The notes beneath the pieces were generated by a model. The model had not been told where the DNA came from, searched no databases, and worked only from the letters and a program-made list of their open reading frames with translations. Positions 5,545-10,987 of a stretch of DNA of 10,987 nucleotides are shown here, piece by piece. The DNA is from Candidatus Methanocomedens sp. GTDB taxonomy: Archaea; Halobacteriota; Methanosarcinia; Methanosarcinales; Methanocomedenaceae. Position numbers and translations under genes: made by a program. Each line of letters begins with the position of its first letter. Positions within the stretch are counted from its first letter, which is position 1. The stretch covers positions 1-10,987 of the forward strand of contig PYCK01000161.1 in assembly GCA_009649835.1 (NCBI GenBank), written 5' to 3'.

Positions 5545-6597
5545 TTATTCGTTTTCCAGTTTTCCTTCCCCTTCCTTAATGGTCTTCGAGAACCTTGATG
5601 AGATCGAATTTTTAATAGTATCTAACATTAACTCTCTACTCCCGGTATTATTACTGCTTCTGGTAATTACACCAAATAGCCCCAGGGAAATTGTAATGGA
5701 TGCATAAGAGGAATTCCCGATTATATTACCACAGTGTCCGAATGCTTTTTTAAATACCTGTGTCAGGTTGACCTCGATATTATTGGATGTTGCATATACG
5801 TATATATTGGAAGTATCAACTGCATAGACAAGGGCGGTAGATATGCCTTCCAGGTCAAGCATATATTTGCATACCTTTGGCAAAGTACCAGGGTCTTTGA
5901 TATAACCGGTATTGGTCAAAAGGTATGTATTTTTTATCTCCCTGTTATTCAGTGCTTTTGCAAGATCATTAAATGTCTCGGATTTTACATCTGGTTTCTC
6001 TAATTTCAGGAGCAGGTCATGGTCCATGTGCTCAAGTACAAAGAGGTATGCTTCAAGTCCGTGTTTATTCAGGTTGGTTAAAAAAGTCCTGGTTCTGTCC
6101 CTGATTGCGAACAGGAACATGGTTGCGATGGTACTGTCTATTGGTACCTTCAGGCTTCTGAAGTACTGGACCATGATGGTGGAAGTTGTTTCAACATTTG
6201 CCCTTATATCCTTATAATGGCATTTGATATCCTTAGTCGCCATCCTGGAATGTGAAATAATTATAGCAGGGATATCAATTAAGGCACTGACATCTTCAGG
6301 CAGTTCACTTGGGACCACATCAACCAAAGCAAGAGTGCCTGAAAGTTCATCTATGATCACATCAGGCAGGGGTTCTATACCAGATCCCATGATATTTAGC
6401 AGGCCCTTATGGTGTACAGTACCGGAATAATAGCATTTTGCATTGATATGGAAATGTTCTGCAATCCTTGCAAGGGCATAGGCACTTACAAGAGAATCTA
6501 CAGTAGGGTTTTTCCTGATAAGTATTGTCAGTCCGTCTTGTGCATTTTTCAATGTGGACTTGAGTTTCCTGCGCTTAAAAAATCCCAGCTTTTTCAC
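5545..6597 (-). CDS. DHH/DHHA1-family protein with degenerate catalytic motifs
   Basis: The 350-residue product follows the DHH phosphoesterase layout: an N-terminal DHH domain (about 20-190), a linker and a C-terminal DHHA1-like domain (about 225-315). Family members cleave phosphodiester bonds in small nucleotides or single-stranded nucleic acid using metal-binding aspartates and histidines. Here motif I, normally NPDxDA, is NPTVDS (30-35). The aspartate of motif II survives (LVDVVP, D93). The DHH signature is SHS (115-117). Motif IV, normally TDT, reads DRT (167-169). The DHHA1 glycine-rich motif is also altered (GHCGNIIGNSSY). The frame is intact, so this is probably a non-catalytic relative with a binding or regulatory role, or a gene at the start of decay. 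The start is GTG at 6597, just after GGACGTGAC. It lies downstream of mtrH, but a 212-base spacer with tandem repeats separates them. Confidence 0.82.
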   Translation of the reverse strand: MKKLGFFKRRKLKSTLKNAQDGLTILIRKNPTVDSLVSAYALARIAEHFHINAKCYYSGTVHHKGLLNIMGSGIEPLPDVIIDELSGTLALVDVVPSELPEDVSALIDIPAIIISHSRMATKDIKCHYKDIRANVETTSTIMVQYFRSLKVPIDSTIATMFLFAIRDRTRTFLTNLNKHGLEAYLFVLEHMDHDLLLKLEKPDVKSETFNDLAKALNNREIKNTYLLTNTGYIKDPGTLPKVCKYMLDLEGISTALVYAVDTSNIYVYATSNNIEVNLTQVFKKAFGHCGNIIGNSSYASITISLGLFGVITRSSNNTGSRELMLDTIKNSISSRFSKTIKEGEGKLENE

Positions 6598-6622
6598 AAC
6601 ATGTCACGTCCAATAAAACCAG

Positions 6623-6747
6623 ACTTCTATTAATGAAGTTCTACTAATAAACTTCTACTAATAAACTTCTACTAATAAACTTCTACCAATAAACTTCTAC
6701 TAATAAACTTCTACTAATAAAGTTCTACTATAAACTTATACTAATAT
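6623..6747 (-). repeat. 14-bp tandem repeat, about nine units
   Basis: The unit ACTTCTACTAATAA (plus strand) repeats nearly perfectly from 6637 to 6720. Diverged units flank it at 6623-6636 and 6721-6747, and one unit is a base shorter. On the minus strand it reads TTATTAGTAGAAGT, so it places TTTATTAG, a weak TATA-like word, at every unit upstream of the DHH gene. Copy-number change here could alter promoter spacing. Confidence 0.9.
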
Positions 6748-6809
6748 CATAGTATGGTATATGAAATTTATACGTATCGGTATATTCACAGGCCCCATTA
6801 TCGATCCAT

Positions 6810-7742
6810 TCAAACCAGTTTCCATATCGGGTGACCTTCCACAGGTTCTACACCCATGTCTGCCACGCTTTCTGATATCATAATATCAGCCATAGCTGCC
6901 ATTGGGAATGTATATCGCGCATTTTCGATGGGGCCGTACAATATGAAGTCGCCAGCTGCCATCTGCTGTATACCAGTGGATGCAATATCACATATCTTGT
7001 AAATGAGTTTATCTTCTTTCCCAATATTTCGAAGCCAGTTCCATGCAGACGGGGCATTATGGATACCTGAACCCACAGGGTGGCCCCATTTTGCCTTGGC
7101 AGCAATGGTCATCCGAAGCGCTACTCCGGCACCGTTTCCCATGGGGGTAATGCTGGGGTCGATGAGCTTCTTCTTGATGCCACATTCATCTGCTGTCTCA
7201 AGCAGACCATGGGGCAGTACCTTTCCACCGTCCTCCAACAGCTCCATCCGCCCGCCCAGGCTTGAATCCATTGCATTGAAGCCCAGGATGATGGCAGAAT
7301 CCATATCAGATAAAGTCAGTGCCTCGATCTCTTCTTCGGTCACTGCCATATTCAGGCTGTTATAAATAGTTTTATCAGCCAGGCCTATCTCACTGACATA
7401 ACTGGCTGCAGCCATCCGTACACGGCTTTCAGTAGAATCGATTAACAAGGGCGCATCGGTCGCATTGCTCACAAAGTCCAGGTAGCGCATTGCCGCATCA
7501 CCACTCTCTGCATATATATGCACCATGCATGGATTGCCGGTCTCATCAGAGAGTTCCTGCTGCCTGTTGATCAGTTTTTCGGCAGCGAGCTTATCAAAGA
7601 TACCTTTGTCCGGGTCTGAGACTATGCTGTGTTTGTTGTAGAAGATGGTCCCTGCCAGTACTGTCGGGTACTCGCCGGGCTGGCCGCCAATCTTGATATT
7701 AGCGATATTGACGACCTCCTGCACTTTCTGGAATGTGAACAT
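6810..7742 (-). CDS. mtrH: Tetrahydromethanopterin S-methyltransferase subunit H (MtrH or MtrH-like)
   Basis: The product is 310 residues, the normal MtrH length. MtrH transfers the methyl group between methyl-tetrahydromethanopterin (or tetrahydrosarcinapterin) and the corrinoid of MtrA; in the full Mtr complex this is coupled to sodium transport. Diagnostic stretches are QEVVNIANIKIGGQPGEYP (8-26), VLAGTIFYNKHSIVSDPD, RQQELSDETGNPCMVHIYAE, APLLIDSTESRVRMAA, GLADKTIYNSLN, KAKWGHPVGSGIHNAPSAWN and QQMAAGDFILYGPIENARYT. The protein is soluble, with no membrane segment. It follows mtrA by 21 bases with an AGGACAG ribosome site. The other mtr subunits (E, D, C, B, F, G) are not beside it, so it may be a duplicate working with the adjacent anchorless MtrA, like the MtxA/MtxH-type pairs known in Methanosarcina. 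Confidence 0.95.
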   Translation of the reverse strand: MFTFQKVQEVVNIANIKIGGQPGEYPTVLAGTIFYNKHSIVSDPDKGIFDKLAAEKLINRQQELSDETGNPCMVHIYAESGDAAMRYLDFVSNATDAPLLIDSTESRVRMAAASYVSEIGLADKTIYNSLNMAVTEEEIEALTLSDMDSAIILGFNAMDSSLGGRMELLEDGGKVLPHGLLETADECGIKKKLIDPSITPMGNGAGVALRMTIAAKAKWGHPVGSGIHNAPSAWNWLRNIGKEDKLIYKICDIASTGIQQMAAGDFILYGPIENARYTFPMAAMADIMISESVADMGVEPVEGHPIWKLV

Positions 7743-7763
7743 ATTGATCTGTCCTGTTTTTTT

Positions 7764-8357
7764 TCAGGTCTCGGCAAATATGACCCCTGATGCTGAGTCC
7801 ATCAGGATTCCGGGAGCTATCATCATGTCCCCGCCTGTGATCTCACGCTCTATTTTTTGTTTCTTTTTCCTGGTTTCAATGACCATCGGCGGTTCCGGGA
7901 AGGGGTTGCCCTTTGACCGGTATTCATTGATCAATTCCTGTATCTTGCCGGTCTCAACAAGTCCGCGCCTGTCAATTAGTTCCACCTGCTGCCTGAATCG
8001 TTCAATGGCCTTGGCAGGTATATTCTCTATAAAGGGAATTGCACCGTCTGATCCGATTATCCTGCCCTGCTCATCTATACCGTTATGGTGTATTGCAAGA
8101 AGTGTGTTGCCTGAAAGGTGTCCCCTTGACTCGGTGCCGCATACTAAGATGTACCTGATATTGGAATTTGAAATAGTATTGATAATGATCTTCTCTATAC
8201 CCAGGTTCTCTGTTTTGCAACTGCCTACCATACATGCATCAGGGAACGCTTCCATGTCACTGGCAAGGGTGGCTACACAAATCCGCGAGCGTGGGTCGAC
8301 CACTGTATAGTCACCCCGCACAGGTGGCCATTCTTTTGCGATAGTGTCATCCGACAT
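7764..8357 (-). CDS. mtrA: MtrA-type corrinoid protein without membrane anchor
   Basis: This 197-residue protein matches the corrinoid-binding domain of MtrA: the N-terminal WPPVRGDYTV, CVATLASDM, GSCKTENLGIEKIIINTISN (45-64), GTESRGHLSGNTLLAI (74-89) and GAIPFIENIPAKAIERFRQQ. His80 in RGHLSG is the equivalent of the histidine that ligates cobalt in MtrA. MtrA carries the methyl group between MtrH and coenzyme M. The family member of the complete Mtr complex is about 240 residues with a C-terminal membrane helix. This one ends GGDMMIAPGILMDSASGVIF AET and has no such helix, so it should be soluble or bound only through MtrH. It is cotranscribed with mtrH. The 120-base gap to the upstream aminopeptidase may hold its promoter, but I see no clear TATA box. 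Confidence 0.9.
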   Translation of the reverse strand: MSDDTIAKEWPPVRGDYTVVDPRSRICVATLASDMEAFPDACMVGSCKTENLGIEKIIINTISNSNIRYILVCGTESRGHLSGNTLLAIHHNGIDEQGRIIGSDGAIPFIENIPAKAIERFRQQVELIDRRGLVETGKIQELINEYRSKGNPFPEPPMVIETRKKKQKIEREITGGDMMIAPGILMDSASGVIFAET

Positions 8358-8477
8358 TCTTATACACTCATTGTTTTTCGGTTATTAATGGCTTATGTTG
8401 TGATTGTTTATCGTAGATAAGTTTTTTTATTAGGCAAATTGTAAAATATTTTTGGGTTAGGATTTCATAGGTGAGTG

Positions 8478-9332
8478 TTATGCGGTTATTACCCTGCAAC
8501 CCTTATCTTCAACGATAATAGTATGTTCGGCCTGGGCCACCGGACATCCGCCAGACTCTATCAGGACAGGATACTTATGCAATTTTGTCATCATTTTATC
8601 AAGCTCGTCAGGCTCGTCCATCCAGCGTGTGGTGAAGGGAAGAGTATTGAACTGTGACAACAGTTTTTGGTATAACAGGTTTTTAGAATCCTTATTGCCA
8701 ACAAGGCCGTATATCCTTACCTCTCCCCGCCTGGTCCCGCCACGACCAAGTGTAGTAAAAGGCTCCACAGCCACCACATCCCCTGCATGAAGTACATTCC
8801 CGAAACTTGCACCGTCATAATTCGGGATATTGACACCACTGTGAATTATGTACCTTTCCATACTATGACCTGTCAGATCGGTCATTGGGAGGCAGTTATA
8901 GGACTTGATAACATTTTCTATAACCCTGCCAAGGTATTTGGTATTAACACCTTCCTGTATCTCATTGACGGCCGCATTTAAGGCTTCCCGTGCAGCTTTA
9001 ATAAGTGTATGGTTGTGGTTGGTATCTACCTCAATGGTGTTGGCCGTATCAGCGATATAACCGTTAATATGTACGCCTATGTCGATCTTGACTAAGTCTT
9101 TTGATGCAAATTTCCTATCTCCTTTCAATGGTGTATAATGGGATGCGATCTCATTGATGGAGATGTTGCATGGAAAAGCCGCCTCACCTCCCATCTGCCT
9201 GGTAAGCTCTTCTGCATATTCGGCTGTATCCAGTAACCGTCCCCCCTCTTCCACTGTGTTCAATGTCTGTTCCCTGACACTGGAGGCAATCCTGCCTGCT
9301 TCAAGGTAGCATTCCAGTATTTCAGGATTCAT
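8478..9332 (-). CDS. map: Methionine aminopeptidase, archaeal type II
   Basis: This enzyme removes the initiator methionine from new proteins (EC 3.4.11.18). From the ATG at 9332 it is 284 residues. The metal ligands are visible: D84 (KIDIGVHINGYIAD), D95, the histidine of GHSMERYIIHSG, the glutamate of AVEPF and the glutamate of QAEHT. H65 in ASHYTP is the substrate-binding histidine. The roughly 60-residue insert between the GHS and QAEHT segments is typical of type II. This start is chosen because GGAGG lies about 7 bases upstream and because the ligand numbers then fall within two of the Pyrococcus enzyme. The frame is open to an ATG at 9434, which would add 34 residues rich in G, T and K (KAGAGKTGETEGTGGTG), unlike the family. 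A TATA-like TAAAATATT just outside 9434 also favours initiation inside the extension. Confidence 0.94.
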   Translation of the reverse strand: MNPEILECYLEAGRIASSVREQTLNTVEEGGRLLDTAEYAEELTRQMGGEAAFPCNISINEIASHYTPLKGDRKFASKDLVKIDIGVHINGYIADTANTIEVDTNHNHTLIKAAREALNAAVNEIQEGVNTKYLGRVIENVIKSYNCLPMTDLTGHSMERYIIHSGVNIPNYDGASFGNVLHAGDVVAVEPFTTLGRGGTRRGEVRIYGLVGNKDSKNLLYQKLLSQFNTLPFTTRWMDEPDELDKMMTKLHKYPVLIESGGCPVAQAEHTIIVEDKGCRVITA

Positions 9333-9455
9333 TCCAGTTCCTCCGGTTCCTTCAGTTTCTCCGGTTTTTCCAGCTCCTGCTTTTGCTGCCCGGATAATCT
9401 TATGCGACCCTGGAATCAGTTTTATCATTTTCATTCATCCGAATATTTTAGAGGA

Positions 9456-9533
9456 GTGCTTCTATTGCGTAAAAGGCTTGATTCACGCCAGGTAACTGAA
9501 ACACGGATTAAACTGGTTGCACATATTACTTGA
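9456..9533 (+). other. Possible truncated gene start (25-codon frame)
   Basis: A GTG-initiated frame reads LLLRKRLDSRQVTETRIKLV AHIT and then stops, 13 bases before the dispersed repeat copy. The sequence looks protein-like and begins close to a GAGGAG run, so it may be the start of a gene cut off when the repeat inserted. It could equally be chance. No family is recognised. Confidence 0.2.
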
Positions 9534-9546
9534 AAATTTGGGCATC

Positions 9547-9700
9547 TCAAGAAAATGGAAATTCTAGACAGGATTAACAGGATTGACAGGATACGAATCA
9601 ATCCTGTATATCCTGTAAATCCTGTCAAAAGATTTGATTCAAACTAAGAAAATTACTTATATTGATATCGAAATGCGTTTTTACTGTCCTATACGGTAAT
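9547..9700 (+). repeat. 154-bp dispersed hairpin repeat, copy 2
   Basis: Second copy of the element at 93-246, same orientation, same length and no gaps. The hairpin arms are 9567-9592 and 9601-9626 (23 of 26 pairs) with an 8-base loop. Together with the small frame at 9456-9533 it fills the 358-base gene-free stretch between the aminopeptidase and the LURP-one-like gene; the remainder (9701-9792) shows nothing recognisable. Confidence 0.85.
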
Positions 9701-9792
9701 ATTACAAAAGAAACTGAAATCCATTTACCTTGATGGGGGGATTGGTGAATCTTGTCCCAGGGCCACTTGTAAGTACAATTTCCCAGATATTA

Positions 9793-10368
9793 TTACTGCT
9801 TGCCCTCAACAGCACACAGCAGTATTGCTGCTGCAATTCCCAGCCGCCTGTCAAGCAGGTTCTGTGTATCCTGGGAAAAATCAAGTGCTATCTTGATGAC
9901 GAAAGGGTTGAAGTTCTGCTTGAACGTACACACCTGTGTATCCCCGATAAACCCGTTATAGGTCTGGGGAACCAGGCTGGTTAAAAAACGCCTGAACAGG
10001 GCCAAAAACGTGCTATCCTCCTTGATAAGCCCGATTTCCCTGTCGTCTGCGTCCATGAATATCCATTCATCTTTCAAAATGGACTTGAGACCTTTTCGCT
10101 TCAGGGCACCCACTTTCTCATTTGTGGTCGGGTCCACCACATCGTAGGCGGCAGAAAAGTCCAGTATACTCCTGGCCTTAATGGTAAGTACCTCTTCCTG
10201 CATGTCCTCGCCTGTATACAGGCGGATATCTTCTTTCAGTTTGAATGCCTTCATTTTAGAATAAAAGGCAACATTACCGTCCGGGTCATAGATATGGAAG
10301 GCAGCCCCGAACAATTTGAGTATCTTCCTGCGTACCAGGTATTTTTGGTGTGAGAAACTATCAGACAT
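9793..10368 (-). CDS. LURP-one-related (Tubby/scramblase-like fold) protein
   Basis: The 191-residue product matches the LURP-one/YxjI family: KYLVRRKILKLFGAAFHIYD, then NVAFYSKMKAFKLKEDIRLY, VLTIKARSILDFSAAYDVVD, and DEWIFMDADDREIGLIKEDS. This strand pattern forms a beta-barrel around a central helix, related to Tubby C-terminal and phospholipid scramblase domains. The C-terminal part (LGIAAAILLCAVEGK) is the hydrophobic helix that sits inside the barrel. It is expected to be cytoplasmic or membrane-associated; no enzymatic role is established for archaeal members. The ATG at 10368 is preceded by TGAGGAAATAAT, a good Shine-Dalgarno site. It lies between the tRNA-Val gene and a repeat, so it is probably monocistronic. 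Confidence 0.85.
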   Translation of the reverse strand: MSDSFSHQKYLVRRKILKLFGAAFHIYDPDGNVAFYSKMKAFKLKEDIRLYTGEDMQEEVLTIKARSILDFSAAYDVVDPTTNEKVGALKRKGLKSILKDEWIFMDADDREIGLIKEDSTFLALFRRFLTSLVPQTYNGFIGDTQVCTFKQNFNPFVIKIALDFSQDTQNLLDRRLGIAAAILLCAVEGKQ

Positions 10369-10437
10369 ATTATTTCCTCATATTTTGAAAATAACCGGAT
10401 CGGCTCAGGATATCCGAAATCAGGAACCCACCAGATC

Positions 10438-10446
10438 ATTATAAAT
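10438..10446 (-). promoter_or_regulatory. TATA box of the LURP-one-like gene
   Basis: On the minus strand AAAGTGATTTATAATG gives a TATA element with an A-rich BRE-like flank, about 70 bases before the ATG at 10368, implying a leader near 45 bases. A short inverted repeat TGATAA/TTATCA (10486-10500) lies further upstream. Confidence 0.45.
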
Positions 10447-10540
10447 CACTTTATTAACCAATAGTACTTAAAATTTTCAGTGGTTTGATAAATATTATCA
10501 TGGAATGCATAAACTGCCCAGAGTAGTTTACGAGTAGGAG

Positions 10541-10614
10541 TGGGCCCGCGGAGATTCGAACTCCGGATCCCCGCCGTGTAAAGGCGATGTCATAACCAGC
10601 TAGACCACAGGCCC
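10541..10614 (-). tRNA. tRNA-Val, anticodon TAC
   Basis: The minus strand folds as a complete 74-base tRNA. The acceptor GGGCCTG pairs with CGGGCCC (one T-G wobble), with discriminator A at 10541. The D arm contains TCTAGCTGGTTATGA. The anticodon stem TCGCC/GGCGG encloses the loop TTTACAC with TAC at 10578-10580, which reads valine GUA and related codons. The T arm is CGGAGTTCGAATCTCCG. CCA is not encoded, and there is no intron in the anticodon loop. Confidence 0.96.
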
Positions 10615-10664
10615 CGTGTGTATAGTGCAAATTGTTGCCGTTTTTGTGCTTAACTTGTAATTAG

Positions 10665-10675
10665 TGATATATAGA
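10665..10675 (-). promoter_or_regulatory. Probable TATA box of tRNA-Val
   Basis: On the minus strand CTCTATATATCAC lies about 50-60 bases before the mature tRNA 5' end. Initiation about 25 bases downstream would give a 5' leader of roughly 30 bases, to be removed by RNase P. Confidence 0.45.
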
Positions 10676-10717
10676 GTTTTTCAAGTTGCAATTACCATCA
10701 ATCCAAACAGCACAGTC

Positions 10718-10773
10718 CACGTATGGAGCCCGCAGGGCTGCATACGTGTGCAGCCCGCTACTGGCTAGAGTAG
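10718..10773. other. Cluster of overlapping hairpins
   Basis: CACGTATG-G-AGCCC (10718-10731) pairs with GGGCT-G-CATACGTG (10735-10748), 13 of 14 positions, loop GCA. The right arm also contributes GGGCTGCA (10735-10742), which can instead pair with TGCAGCCC (10749-10756). A third stem, CTACT/AGTAG (10758-10762 and 10769-10773), follows. The first two are mutually exclusive. The cluster lies just after the PIN-gene stop and before the tRNA promoter. Confidence 0.55.
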
Positions 10774-10779
10774 GGGTAA

Positions 10780-10987
10780 TTAACTATGGTGCAGGTGACC
10801 GACCTTTTCAGTATCCAGAATCTCATTTTCTAAATCGTTAGACATCCTGAACCAGACTCCCCGCAATTCCTGAATAATGTTTTTAAGTTCATGCATGTCT
10901 TTTACAGGGCAGAGTTCATATCCAACTTTAACAATTCCAAGGGTACCTGTCAATCTTATGTTCTCCTTTTCAGAAACTTTTCTGGCA
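10780..10987 (-). CDS. PIN-type nuclease (DUF3368-like), C-terminal fragment
   Basis: The frame enters from the right edge and ends with TAA at 10780-10782, giving 68 residues. The stretch LTGTLGIVKVGYELCPVKDM followed by LKNIIQELRGVWFRMSNDLE NEIL matches the C-terminal pattern of DUF3368 PIN proteins (GTLGIL, a helix, then L...GFRIS..L...IL). Such proteins are VapC-like ribonucleases, usually encoded with a small UPF0175-type antitoxin. The N-terminal acidic active-site residues and any antitoxin lie outside the window, so toxin function cannot be verified. The usual glycine of GFRIS is V here (GVWFRMS). Confidence 0.7.
   Translation of the reverse strand, partial: ARKVSEKENIRLTGTLGIVKVGYELCPVKDMHELKNIIQELRGVWFRMSNDLENEILDTEKVGHLHHS

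Noticed and set aside
6623..6747. CRISPR or replication-origin iterons in the 14-bp repeat
   Set aside because: The units abut without spacers and there is no origin-binding protein gene or origin-box motif nearby. It is a simple tandem repeat.
6755..6780. Another copy of the CCTATACG tail motif near TTATACGTATCGG
   Set aside because: Only a short TATACGT core is shared, which is expected by chance in AT-rich DNA.
7645..8310. Plus-strand frame of 221 codons across the mtrA-mtrH junction
   Set aside because: It is antisense to two well-supported genes, and the hydrophobic runs arise from the complementary codons.
9730..9984. Plus-strand frame of 84 codons overlapping the LURP-one-like gene
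   Set aside because: It is mostly antisense to a supported gene, with no ribosome site or family resemblance.

Overview
The window looks like chromosomal DNA of a methane-metabolising archaeon, most likely near the Methanosarcinales (a methanogen or an ANME-2-type methane oxidiser). The support is a linked mtrA-mtrH pair (tetrahydromethanopterin:coenzyme M methyltransferase subunits), an archaeal type II methionine aminopeptidase, a homoserine dehydrogenase whose ACT domains sit on a separate gene, TATA-box-like promoters and moderate AT-rich spacers. The exact genus cannot be read from this sequence alone.

Layout. Positions 1-132 are the end of an unrecognised gene that runs straight into a 154-bp hairpin repeat (93-246). 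A plus-strand operon follows: a double ACT-domain protein (416-934), homoserine dehydrogenase (931-1941) and a PUA-domain RNA-binding protein (1954-2421). The ACT and dehydrogenase genes overlap by ATGA, which suggests the ACT protein is the detached regulatory part of the threonine/methionine branch enzyme. A three-unit 16-bp tandem repeat lies after this operon. On the minus strand is a second operon: an Lrp/AsnC regulator (3775-3317), a three-helix membrane protein of DUF7521 type (3315-3037) and a V4R-like cysteine-containing protein that appears frameshifted (3032-2504). Divergent from the regulator is pdxS, pyridoxal 5'-phosphate synthase (4068-4964). Two very small plus-strand genes follow, one of them a zinc-finger protein starting with TTG.

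From 5545 to the end, genes are on the minus strand. In transcription order from the right they are: a PIN-type nuclease fragment (DUF3368-like C-terminus), tRNA-Val(TAC), a LURP-one/scramblase-like protein, methionine aminopeptidase, mtrA, mtrH and a DHH-family protein that has lost most catalytic motif residues. A nine-unit 14-bp tandem repeat sits just upstream of the DHH gene.

Most notable points: (1) mtrA and mtrH stand alone as a pair, and this MtrA ends without the usual membrane anchor, so it may form a soluble corrinoid methyl-transfer module; (2) a 154-bp hairpin repeat occurs twice in the same orientation about 9.45 kb apart, and one copy supplies the last codons of a gene; (3) the DHH protein looks like an intact but catalytically dead relative; (4) mutually exclusive hairpins lie between the PIN gene and the tRNA. 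I did not find a clearly new multi-gene defence or metabolic system here.
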